In this document: piece after piece, positions 49,970-57,723 of the stretch
How positions within the stretch are numbered: position 1 is the first letter of the stretch
Layout of the letters: each line of letters starts with the position of its first letter
NCBI RefSeq assembly: GCF_023276405.1
Contig: NZ_JALRMO010000001.1
Coordinates: forward strand, 1,178,001 to 1,242,000
Origin: Paenibacillus hamazuiensis
Lineage (GTDB): Bacteria; Bacillota; Bacilli; Paenibacillales; NBRC-103111
Direction: 5' to 3'
DNA length: 64,000 bases
The notes under the pieces: model-generated
What the model saw: the letters and a program-made list of their open reading frames with translations, nothing else
Database searches by the model: none
What the model was told of the DNA's origin: nothing
Program-made: the position numbers and the translations under genes

Positions 49970-50581
49970 TTAAACCGTTATAAAATTGCAGAAAAATATC
50001 ATCAAGCCGATGAAAAAGCCGTGTCCCATCTTTTTGCGGAGATGCTCGCGGCCCCGGTTCAGGCGGGACTTGACCGTCGTCACGGGAAGCCCGAGCTTGC
50101 CGGCGATTTCGATCAGAGACAGCCCTTCCAAATAATACAAAATCACAATCGTTTTGTATTTCTCGGACAGCTTCTCGATCACCTTCAGCATCTGCGCCTT
50201 CGTTTCCTTCTCGATGACGCGGTGCTCCGGCGTCGCTTCGTCGCTATGCAGCCGCGCATAGTAGTTCGCGTCCTCGTCTTCGGTAAATTCGGCGTCGAGC
50301 GAATAGACGTTTTTTTTCTTTTTGCGCAGCAGGTCGATGCACAAGTTTTTTCCGATCCGATAAATCCATGTGGAAAAATTTTGCGACTCGTCGAACCGAT
50401 TCAAATTAAGGTAAACGCGAATGAACGTTTCCTGTACGATATCTTCCGTATCCAGCCGGTTGTGCAGCATTTTGTATGCGAGCCGCTGGATTTTCTCCTG
50501 GTACAGCTCCACCAGTTCGGCAAACGCATTGCGGTCGCCCAGGCGGGACAGTTTGATCAAATTCGTTTCCACATAGTTCAT
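49970..50581 (-). CDS. sigW: ECF RNA polymerase sigma factor, SigW-like
   Basis: 203 residues. Region 2 is YKMLHNRLDTEDIVQETFIRV followed by FDESQNFSTWIYRIGKNLCI; region 4 is KYKTIVILYYLEGLSLIEIA with TTVKSRLNRGREHLRKKM. The sequence matches SigW of Bacillus/Paenibacillus, which responds to envelope stress. The C-terminus carries about 15 extra mostly hydrophobic residues (GFFIGLMIFFCNFITV) beyond the usual end. In relatives an anti-sigma gene (rsiW) follows; here a terminator does. Partner and regulation are therefore unclear. Confidence 0.75.
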   Translation of the reverse strand: MNYVETNLIKLSRLGDRNAFAELVELYQEKIQRLAYKMLHNRLDTEDIVQETFIRVYLNLNRFDESQNFSTWIYRIGKNLCIDLLRKKKKNVYSLDAEFTEDEDANYYARLHSDEATPEHRVIEKETKAQMLKVIEKLSEKYKTIVILYYLEGLSLIEIAGKLGLPVTTVKSRLNRGREHLRKKMGHGFFIGLMIFFCNFITV

Positions 50582-50683
50582 GACAGATCACCTGGCACTT
50601 GGCTTAATTTTTGTTATATTCTGATCATATCACGTTTCGGATGCGGAAAGAAGAGTATTTTGTCGATTACGAAAAGTAATTTG

Positions 50684-50938
50684 CTATAAAATAGGATTTT
50701 GCTCGAAACCGATTCGAATGCGGGCCCGAAAACGAAAAATGGAACCGTCGTCCGCCAGGTACGAATGGTTCCATTTCCTCTTATGTTTATTGTATTGACG
50801 GGTTTGCTGCTCCTGCAGCGTCGGCGACGTCCGCTCGACCGGCACGATGCCGTTCCAGCCGCCGCGCTTTGTTTCCGGATTCGGCCTGCCCTCGCGGATC
50901 TGCTTCAGGCGCATCTTTTTCGCTTTCGATTGGCTCAT
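50684..50938 (-). CDS. Small basic hypothetical protein (84 aa)
   Basis: ATG at 50938 with AGGAGG nine nt upstream; longer readings start before the site. Very basic and hydrophilic: SQSKAKKMRLKQIREGRPNP, then NGIVPVERTSPTLQEQQTRQ and a Lys/Arg-rich RQYNKHKRKW. It looks like a nucleic-acid-binding or ribosome-associated small protein, of no named family. Its gene is 102 bp upstream of the sigma gene on the same strand. Confidence 0.65.
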   Translation of the reverse strand: MSQSKAKKMRLKQIREGRPNPETKRGGWNGIVPVERTSPTLQEQQTRQYNKHKRKWNHSYLADDGSIFRFRARIRIGFEQNPIL

Positions 50939-51078
50939 AGTTCGGTTCCTCCTGTTCATAGCCTGTCGCAAGCTGCTCTCAGACATAAATTCGTCATGTT
51001 TTTCGCTTTGTTATCGGATGCTTGCAAGGTATACTGTATTATAACATAGTTTTGCAAAGCTGCAGGAGTGTGAATGTA

Positions 51079-51360
51079 TTGTCGAACGATATGATTTACT
51101 GGGTTATCATCGGGGCCGGCTTTGCGGCAACGGCCGTGCTGGCGCTCGTTGTAATGGCCAAAACCGGCAGGCTGTCCGTTGCCTTCGCGGTCTCGCTGCT
51201 TGCGGACGCCGTTATTTTCATAGGCGGTTCGCTGTGGTGGAACGGATTATATACAGGCGTGCAGCGAATGTTCGGTCTGTTCGGCTTTTGGATCGCTTTT
51301 GTCAATATTGAGGTGATCGTCTTTTTTGCTCTGTTTATTATGAAGAAACGACAGGGTTGA
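51079..51360 (+). CDS. Small membrane protein (about 93 aa)
   Basis: TTG at 51079 is chosen, with GCAGGAG ten nt upstream; earlier starts overlap that site. Three hydrophobic helices (IYWVIIGAGFAATAVLALVV, VAFAVSLLADAVIFIGGSLW, FWIAFVNIEVIVFFALFIM) and a short basic tail. No family is recognised. Confidence 0.65.
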   Translation: MSNDMIYWVIIGAGFAATAVLALVVMAKTGRLSVAFAVSLLADAVIFIGGSLWWNGLYTGVQRMFGLFGFWIAFVNIEVIVFFALFIMKKRQG

Positions 51361-51876
51361 CGGATTTTTCCTGAATTTGTTACATAACTGTAATTTGAAT
51401 TTCATGCTCCGTTAATGTTCCTTGCCTATAATAAAACTCGACCCCCTTTTTTAATATATATCCTTTGAACGACCTGCGATCCGAGCGATTGCGGGTCTTT
51501 TTCTTATGGCTGCCCGAACTGTGCGGACGGAAATATTTTTCCGAAAATGGGGTACGGTAACCGTATGGAGGGATGCACATGAAAGTAAAGATCCCTAAAA
51601 ATCACCCCCTAAATCCCCCCTAAGGGGGACCCCAGGCGCCACAAGCGCCCTGAACCCGCCCGAAGGAGGAGGTACTCGCTTCAAGTCCGCGTTTGTACGG
51701 CACGATTCGGCTGACGCTGAATTTCCTTGCCGAACACGCTTTATCATTCGATTCTGGAGAACAACAAAAAAAACCATATTCCTATTTGGGAATCTTTCTC
51801 ATAAGTCAATGAGTAGGCAATTCCTCTATCTTTTGTTATGAACGCTCATAAGCATGGGCTTAAAATCTGGTAATTT
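51361..51876. other. Intergenic stretch with gene debris
   Basis: No intact gene. It contains an imperfect 10-bp hairpin plus TTTTTC at 51471-51505 (plus-strand terminator), a ribosome site and ATG at 51580 opening MKVKIPKNHPLNPP before a stop, and a C/G-rich patch with the dyad CCCCCCTAAGGGGG (51615-51630). The patch looks like an inserted repeat that truncated a gene; 51660-51780 resembles leftover coding sequence. Confidence 0.5.
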
Positions 51877-52656
51877 TTATTGGTAATTTACGATATAATT
51901 TCTTGGTCCATACCTCATATCCACATAGCTTGGTACAGATTTCGTGTCGCTATCTCCTTCAACCTGATAATTAATGTTTTCGGGCTTGGCTAATTTAACA
52001 ATGTAACGGCCGGGCTCTATTTTTTTTCCATTTGAACCAGTTTGATTCCACGGGATGGTAAAAGTATAACTTGATCTGCTTGGGATAGGTCTTGGAATTT
52101 GCGGAATAACATATCGATATACAAGTTGATCCTCCACACCTTCCGGTGCTGTATATACCTCCAAGGCCAAAGTGGTTGAAGGATCTACAAGCAAGTTATC
52201 GTTTGTTCTGTTGATCACAGAAAAAACAAAGTTATTCGTATTTTCAATGCTCAGTTGGTCCGAGTTTCGACGATACTCATCAGGAAGTCCCAATCCCACG
52301 CCTAAGGGAGTATAAACCGCATTAGCAGGGGATATATTATCATCCGGTCCATATTGAATTAGCTTATACTCATTGCTTGAAACAGTTATGAGGTTCAAGT
52401 GATCCGCCGCTTCCGACCCTGAAACAAAATCAACGTTAGCGCCCATAGCCTCTGCAAAAGCACGTAGAGGAATATAGGTTTTATTATTATAATTCAGAAC
52501 AGGATTCTCGCTTGTATCTAAGACAGCTTGATTTCCTTTCACCTGAAATGTAATTTTGCTGGGGAATAAAATAGCTTGAATGCTATCGGAAGCTATAACG
52601 ACCGTTGACATGGATAAAGCAGCCCCGCATAAAAGCCCCATCACAAATTTTTTCAC
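51877..52656 (-). CDS. Exported stalk-domain protein
   Basis: 259 residues: a signal peptide (KKFVMGLLCGAALSMSTVV), a stalk domain (NYNNKTYIPLRAFAEAMGAN), then a beta-rich domain of about 150 residues. The general plan matches the stalk protein at 14391-15164, but codon use is AT-rich and the C-terminal halves are not obviously alike. Its function is unknown; a wall-associated accessory protein is likely. It lies in an island with the 341-aa protein and mobile-element debris. Confidence 0.78.
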   Translation of the reverse strand: MKKFVMGLLCGAALSMSTVVIASDSIQAILFPSKITFQVKGNQAVLDTSENPVLNYNNKTYIPLRAFAEAMGANVDFVSGSEAADHLNLITVSSNEYKLIQYGPDDNISPANAVYTPLGVGLGLPDEYRRNSDQLSIENTNNFVFSVINRTNDNLLVDPSTTLALEVYTAPEGVEDQLVYRYVIPQIPRPIPSRSSYTFTIPWNQTGSNGKKIEPGRYIVKLAKPENINYQVEGDSDTKSVPSYVDMRYGPRNYIVNYQ

Positions 52657-52744
52657 AAGCCATCACTCCTTGGATTTTCAATTGATCAACATTAATAACG
52701 CTTTCGAAACAGTTTTTGTTTCACAAAAAAATCAAATTTGGGCT

Positions 52745-53062
52745 CTATACAAAAATAGTATTTGAAAAATCATAAAAGATTATGCGAACTTTAATAAAAT
52801 TGAAATATGTTCGACCAATCCACCAGAGGGAATGAGAAATCCCTAATAATTTTACTGATCTTTTGCTCGATTTACTAGAGGTAACAACGTTACAAGTTAT
52901 GGAAATCAATAAAAAACACAGTTCATATTGAAGACTTCTTCTATCGGCTATGCCCGATTTTTCGATCCATAGACGTATAAAGCCTATTACAAGATTTTCA
53001 TATTGAATTCTATTATTTGATTTAATTCTCAAGGCAACCATCCATCTTACTGTTTTCAGCAT
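52745..53062 (-). other. AT-rich ORF of doubtful coding status
   Basis: An open frame of 105 residues without a good ribosome site, low complexity of coding signal and no recognised motif (MLKTVRWMVALRIKSNNRIQ). It may be a decayed transposase fragment or random. The whole interval 52657-53136 otherwise shows no gene. Confidence 0.25.
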
Positions 53063-53065
53063 TAA

Positions 53066-53122
53066 TAAAAATGACCCGTGTTAGGTCACCTTTTTAAAGT
53101 GCCAACTCACAGGTCATCTTTT
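53066..53122 (-). terminator. Long hairpin, probable terminator
   Basis: AAAATGACCCGTG pairs with CACAGGTCATCTTTT, with partial inner pairing; T-rich on the minus strand, directly downstream of the 341-aa protein gene. Confidence 0.65.
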
Positions 53123-53136
53123 ATTATTTTGATTTT

Positions 53137-54159
53137 TTAAACTGGACGAGCTCCGATGAACCACGGAGTGGAGGAAATGGCCCCAACCACCATGAAAAAC
53201 GATACTGTCGCTGTGCTCCCAGGACTAATTTCACCGGTTTGAATTAAATCTACATATCTCCCACCATTGATCCAGTTTGCCAGATTTGTGTACCCGTACA
53301 TATTAACAACAGGAAAGGCAAAAGACTCAGGTGATGAAATTACATTGGTCCCAAAATAGATATAGAAATTTTTTGCCTGACTAAAATCATTTCGCACTTT
53401 CATCGTGATACTATGTTGGATTCCGTAATTTCCAAGTATATAACCAGGATTTTGGCCAGAAACCCAAACCAAGTCACTGGTGCCGAAAATATCGTTGCTG
53501 TTGCCAGCAGCCATCCCATAAGCAATACCATCAGTAGTAGTAGGAGCAATGGTATCCAGATTAATCGTGAGATAAAAGGCCGAACCTACTCCTCTTGGTC
53601 TTCCTGTACCGTCGGAATCAGAAAATTCTGTAGCACCCGAGGAATTGCTGACGTAAGCTAAATCATAGAAGACAGCAGTACTAGCAGCTCCAGTACTACT
53701 ATTCGTGATGTTGGTACGAGCGACAATGCCAACGTTATGCCCGGAGTTGACATTTTGTGAAAACAATGATCCCCATTGATTGGGAGCTATTTGGATCGAT
53801 GTGGAATTTCCAGCAAAATAATCAGCCCATGCCTGTGTATCACTGAGTCCATTACCGTTGGTTTTTCCATAATTACTGGACGATACAGTGATAGAATGAT
53901 TGTTAGGATTATAAATAAGGAGACAATGAGTGATAGTTCCTGGTGTTCCATTCTCGTGCCACAAATACACCTGACCAGCACCGTTGACGTATGCCTGATT
54001 AAGGTATCTACCTGCATCCGCCAGATCACTGGGACGAATTGTTTCTGGATTGTCGCAATAGAACAAATAGCCACCGCCTTGATATACAGTGCTATTTCCT
54101 TTTGGTGCTTTAATTGGCGAGCGAGCTGCTGCAGGTACATTATAAACAAACGATGCCAT
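53137..54159 (-). CDS. Unknown AT-rich protein, beta-sandwich-like (341 aa)
   Basis: ATG at 54159 follows GGAGGTAACGCT; an ATG-like start at 54204 lacks a site. 340 residues, rich in Asn, Ser, Thr and Gly, with no signal peptide visible and no cysteine cluster. Segments such as THCLLIYNPNNHSITVSSSN and HSITMKVRNDFSQAKNFYIY suggest repeated beta-sandwich folds. No family is recognised. Composition differs from the rest of the window, suggesting transfer. It is adjacent to the stalk protein on the same strand, but separated by a terminator. Confidence 0.7.
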   Translation of the reverse strand: MASFVYNVPAAARSPIKAPKGNSTVYQGGGYLFYCDNPETIRPSDLADAGRYLNQAYVNGAGQVYLWHENGTPGTITHCLLIYNPNNHSITVSSSNYGKTNGNGLSDTQAWADYFAGNSTSIQIAPNQWGSLFSQNVNSGHNVGIVARTNITNSSTGAASTAVFYDLAYVSNSSGATEFSDSDGTGRPRGVGSAFYLTINLDTIAPTTTDGIAYGMAAGNSNDIFGTSDLVWVSGQNPGYILGNYGIQHSITMKVRNDFSQAKNFYIYFGTNVISSPESFAFPVVNMYGYTNLANWINGGRYVDLIQTGEISPGSTATVSFFMVVGAISSTPWFIGARPV

Positions 54160-54204
54160 AGCGTTACCTCCATAAACTTCAATTCGTGGTGACTGAATTA
54201 CCAT

Positions 54205-55600
54205 TTACTTCTACGATACATTCTCATAATCTGTTAACTGGAATGAAAGATTGGCGCCAATCTCAAAATCAATGTATGAAAAACAATTTACATGCTCTTG
54301 GGGGAATAACATAGTAATTAAAAAAAGGGCTCAACTTTATAGATTCAAGAAAGAGAATACAGATATTAGAGAAATCCACTCCGTGTGTTAAAACAGATAG
54401 AATAATACCGTTTTGTGGGATTTAGGTTCATGTGTTTCAATAACTCTAAGTTCTCATTAACATCCTTCGTTTGAGGAATATCAACAGATATGGTGTTGAA
54501 TGTCATTTTATTTGTTGGTGAATTCGCCAAAATGTCAATTATTGAATGACGGTAATATGAATCAATTAAAACCGTCTTTGTCTTAATAACGATCGTCTGA
54601 TGACGTACAAGTAAGTCTGTCAAGGTACGCCCTGTACCTTGACAGCCGGAGCCATGCGCCAACACTGATTAAAGCCCAGCATTCATGTTGGAGTCGCCGC
54701 ATGGCGAGTGATGGGGTGCAGGGGCATGCTCGCTGCATTTCCCCTTTGGGGGACGGAAGAGGGTTAATTCGGCACGCCAATGGCGGTTCCTATCTTTGAT
54801 TCGTCACCGTCATTGTCGGTTCCGAAATCGCCGTCAGATAATGTGATTAACAAGGGCTAAGTTGTCCTGATGGTGACGGACAAGCCGTCCGCTTGTGACT
54901 AAGCGAAAGGGAGAATTACGATAATTCTCCGGCACCCAGAACAACGCAGCCGACGGACTACCAGCACACGGCTTTCCCCGTCTTCACTTGTAAGCTTCCG
55001 TTTCCTGTTCCCAATGATTCTAAGCTCTTCCCCGCAACAGGGAGAAGGTACCACTTCTGCACACCGAACAAAAAACGCCGGATGACTTCTCATCCAGCTC
55101 ATACTTTGAAACAATGATCATGTTGAGTTCGGGATGCATCCCGTGAGCCTGTTGCCGCAGGTCCTTATCCATGGGAAGCATCCTTTTCCTTTTCTGAGAT
55201 ACGGTCATTATATTCAGCAACTCTCGGACAGGCAATCCCGCCAGCAATTGGGCATTATCTTCCAGTGGCAACAGAAATGAGAAGGCAGCCGCTTGTCCTA
55301 GGCCGCCGATTTATTAGACGTCATTTTTATCGTTGTCCAAGTAAAATATGAAATGGGTAATTTTTATGATGGTTTCAAAAACCATTCGAGAGCTTGATTT
55401 GACAAGAAGCTGAGGGAAATGTGATGATCGGTTGTATAGACTAACCTATTAACATGGAGAGGCCTACTTGACTCATGGCATCATTAAACTTTAACCCTCT
55501 GACTCTATCCAGCAGCGTGAAAGGAGCAGGTTTTCGGAGAGAAATAATGCCGCTCCTACTTGAACAGAATCGTTTCCTCAAACGACTTCTTATTTTTCAG
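54205..55600. other. Decayed mobile-element region
   Basis: About 1.4 kb with no intact gene. It contains perfect hairpins TGTCAAGGTAC/GTACCTTGACA (54619-54645) and GGAGAATTA/TAATTCTCC (54910-54930) and a DUF6431-like fragment on the minus strand (54899-55271). The 55320-55600 part shows nothing recognisable. Confidence 0.55.
54899..55271 (-). pseudogene. DUF6431-like transposon-associated gene, frameshifted and truncated
   Basis: Reading the minus strand, one frame gives NMIIVSKYELDEK, and after a frame change near 55090 another gives CAEVVPSPCCGEELRIIGNR and RRLRCSGCRRI. This is the zinc-finger-like start of DUF6431 proteins carried by transposable elements. The sequence breaks at CRRI, at the hairpin 54910-54930, where the family normally continues. 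The recollection of the family is from memory and needs checking. Confidence 0.5.
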
Positions 55601-55635
55601 AAGTCTCTCCGGTTGCAATGAGGAGAGACTTTTTA
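55601..55635 (+). terminator. Terminator upstream of the SRPBCC operon
   Basis: AAGTCTCTCC/GGAGAGACTT, an 11-nt loop and T5; it probably ends an earlier, now unrecognisable unit. Confidence 0.75.
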
Positions 55636-55722
55636 CTTGCCCATTTCATTTCTTTACAGTTATATAAACGTATGGTAATGTAATGAGTGTCGAGAATAAA
55701 TCTAATTGTCGGGGGGATCGTT

Positions 55723-56202
55723 ATGGACGGAAAAATTTCGCATATTGACGGGCGCCATGTCGTTAGCTTCGAGCGGCATTTGAAGCATCCGGTGGAAAAA
55801 GTATGGAGGGCCCTCACGACTCCGGAGCAGATTGCCAAATGGTTAACCGCGCAGTCGGAGATGGACTTGAATGTGGATGGCCAACTTGCGTTTCGGTGGG
55901 AAAATGGAGATCTCGTACAGGGCAAGTTCACCAAAGTCGACCCGCCGTATGAGTTGGAGTACACATGGCTGGAGCAAACGTCGGGATACTCCGTGGTGCG
56001 ATGGAGATTAAAGGACGATGGCGAAGGCTGTCTTCTTTATCTGACACATACCTTTTTCGAATCCGCCGTTGTCCCCGATTTTTTGGCGGGCTGGCATGTG
56101 CATCTTGAAGTGCTGGATGTCGTTCTGAATGATCAGTTTACCGTTTTCCCTTGGGAGCGCGTGAAGGAATGGCGCGAGAAATATGCTTCTTTTATGACCT
56201 GA
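55723..56202 (+). CDS. SRPBCC (AHSA1-like) domain protein
   Basis: 159 residues of the START/AHSA1 fold. HVVSFERHLKHPVEKVWRAL, TTPEQIAKWLT and LEVLDVVLNDQF are typical. The ATG at 55723 has GGGGGG upstream. It is first in a three-gene operon with another SRPBCC protein and an ArsR regulator; both AHSA1 proteins probably bind small hydrophobic ligands. Function otherwise unknown. Confidence 0.82.
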   Translation: MDGKISHIDGRHVVSFERHLKHPVEKVWRALTTPEQIAKWLTAQSEMDLNVDGQLAFRWENGDLVQGKFTKVDPPYELEYTWLEQTSGYSVVRWRLKDDGEGCLLYLTHTFFESAVVPDFLAGWHVHLEVLDVVLNDQFTVFPWERVKEWREKYASFMT

Positions 56203-56221
56203 AGGCAGGAGGAGGAAAAAG

Positions 56222-56746
56222 ATGGAGACGCTCTCTATTCACCATCGCACGTTTATAAACGCGACGCCTGACAAAGTGTATGATGCGATTGCAACCGGAA
56301 CGGGGTGGGATGCGTGGTTTACGCAAGGTACGACCGTCGATGCGAGACCGGGCGGAACGATTCATTTTCGGTTCAAGGATTTCGGACCCGACCATATTAC
56401 GCTTGAGGATGGCGGAACGGTTTTGGAAGCGGTACCCGAAGAGAAGTTCGTTTATCAGTGGACACCGGGCGAATCGACGACGACGATTTCCTTCCAATTG
56501 GAAAAACTCGGTGGAGGGACTTTGGTTTCATTAGTGGAGTCGGGCTATAAACAAACCGACACGGACTTGAAGGCGTTCGCCGATTGCGCGGTCGGATGGG
56601 GAGAAGCATTGACTTTGCTTAAATATTACTTGGAGCATGGGGTTACGTACGGCGTCGTTCCGAGGCATCAATTGGAGAAGCCGATGACAGAGCAGTACAC
56701 GAAACGAACGGACAATTTCACGAGACGCACAAGTGAGCTGGAGTAG
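56222..56746 (+). CDS. SRPBCC (AHSA1-like) domain protein
   Basis: 174 residues, again AHSA1-like: TFINATPDKVYDAIATGTGW, TIHFRFKDFGPDHITLEDGG and WGEALTLLKYYLEHG. GGAGGAGG lies before the ATG. It ends 5 bp before the ArsR gene. The pair of SRPBCC genes may be paralogues or partners; no ligand is evident. Confidence 0.82.
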   Translation: METLSIHHRTFINATPDKVYDAIATGTGWDAWFTQGTTVDARPGGTIHFRFKDFGPDHITLEDGGTVLEAVPEEKFVYQWTPGESTTTISFQLEKLGGGTLVSLVESGYKQTDTDLKAFADCAVGWGEALTLLKYYLEHGVTYGVVPRHQLEKPMTEQYTKRTDNFTRRTSELE

Positions 56747-56751
56747 AGATA

Positions 56752-57063
56752 ATGACACCTAGAAATGTTTTTGAAATTTTGGCGGAACCGCACAGACGAA
56801 CTATCCTGGACCTGCTTCGCATTCGCGAGCGTTCGGTGGGAGAGCTGGTGGACATATGCCGGTTAAGTCAGCCGGGAGTTTCCAAGCACCTTAGAATCAT
56901 GCGGGAAGCCGGTTTGGTTGCAGTACGATCGGTTTCTCAAAAAAGCATCTATTCCATACGACCGGAGCCGCTTCGGGAAATCGACCAATGGCTGGAGTCG
57001 TATCGGCATTTCTGGTCCGAAAAGCTTGACGATCTTGAAGCCTTGCTCGATCGTGAGGAATAG
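56752..57063 (+). CDS. ArsR family winged-helix regulator
   Basis: 103 residues: ILAEPHRRTILDLLRIRERS and SQPGVSKHLRIMREAGLVAV are the ArsR helix-turn-helix and wing. It belongs to the subgroup that usually accompanies AHSA1 genes. It is last in the operon, so it probably regulates the two SRPBCC genes; compare the fused version at 34473-35240. A terminator follows. Confidence 0.86.
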   Translation: MTPRNVFEILAEPHRRTILDLLRIRERSVGELVDICRLSQPGVSKHLRIMREAGLVAVRSVSQKSIYSIRPEPLREIDQWLESYRHFWSEKLDDLEALLDREE

Positions 57064-57094
57064 TCGTTTCGCGTAAATGATCGCGACTTAAGCG

Positions 57095-57133
57095 AAGCCA
57101 TGGGCGGAAGGTTGCCCTTCTGCCCGTGGCTTT
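57095..57133 (+). terminator. Terminator of the SRPBCC-ArsR operon
   Basis: AAGCCATGGGCGGAAGG pairs with CCCTTCTGCCCGTGGCTT with few mismatches around a short loop; TTT tail. Confidence 0.8.
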
Positions 57134-57143
57134 ATGCCGTCGG

Positions 57144-57419
57144 TTACCCGCGGCCGGAAGCCGTCTGCTGTTCATACTCCGTCAGCTGATGTTCGGCGGA
57201 ATTCCACTTGATATTCGTGATGAAGGAGCCGATAAACCCGAATACGACGAGCCGGGCAACGACCCAACGCCAGTTCACGGCGCCCTGCGATAACCATTCA
57301 ATGGCGGAGAACAGCACTGTCGCAAGCAGCCCCCAAGTGATCAACCCGTTCAGCAAAACGTATCTTTTTCTGCCCAGTTCTCTTCTTTTGCGCCAAACGG
57401 CCGCTTTTTTTTCGTTCAT
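57144..57419 (-). CDS. Small two-helix membrane protein (91 aa)
   Basis: A basic N-terminus (NEKKAAVWRKRRELGRKRY) is followed by two hydrophobic helices (LINGLITWGLLATVLFSAIE-like, and VVARLVVFGFIGSFITNIKW). The C-terminus is hydrophilic. Not recognised; reminiscent of small inner-membrane proteins. Start at 57419 has GGGGGGATACG upstream. Confidence 0.68.
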   Translation of the reverse strand: MNEKKAAVWRKRRELGRKRYVLLNGLITWGLLATVLFSAIEWLSQGAVNWRWVVARLVVFGFIGSFITNIKWNSAEHQLTEYEQQTASGRG

Positions 57420-57477
57420 ACGTATCCCCCCGGAAGTAAACCTTTCACCATATGACTATATCATAAACGGACGCAAA

Positions 57478-57510
57478 GGAAAAAGCGCCTCCCCGAAAAA
57501 GGAAGGCGCC
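57478..57510 (-). terminator. Terminator after the tRNA gene
   Basis: Minus strand: AGGCGCCTTCC and GGGGAGGCGC pair around a T-rich loop and are followed by TTTTTCCTT. It lies just 3' of tRNA-Gln. Confidence 0.75.
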
Positions 57511-57518
57511 TTGAATGA

Positions 57519-57590
57519 CTGGGAATCTAGGATTCGAACCTAGGCATGACGGAGTCAAAGTCCGTTGCCTTACCGCTTGGCTAATTCCCA
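57519..57590 (-). tRNA. tRNA-Gln (anticodon UUG)
   Basis: A 72-nt cloverleaf on the minus strand with a 7-bp acceptor stem, D-loop AGCCAAGCGGTAAGGC, anticodon loop CTTTGAC giving UUG, and T-arm GGTTCGAATCC. U1-A72, as in Bacillota tRNA-Gln. CCA is not encoded. Confidence 0.95.
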
Positions 57591-57723
57591 ACGCAAACAT
57601 AGTATGACCCGTTTTTTAAAGCAATATGTACTTAAAAAAAAAAGAAAATACCTATAATTGCTAAAATGACTTATAATATACATGTTCTGCATATCGATCC
57701 CTCGGGGGAAAAGGGAGCTTTTC

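Noticed and set aside
54366-54780. Minus-strand frames of 99 and 65 residues
   Set aside because: They overlap hairpins in the decayed mobile region and show no recognisable domain or ribosome site.
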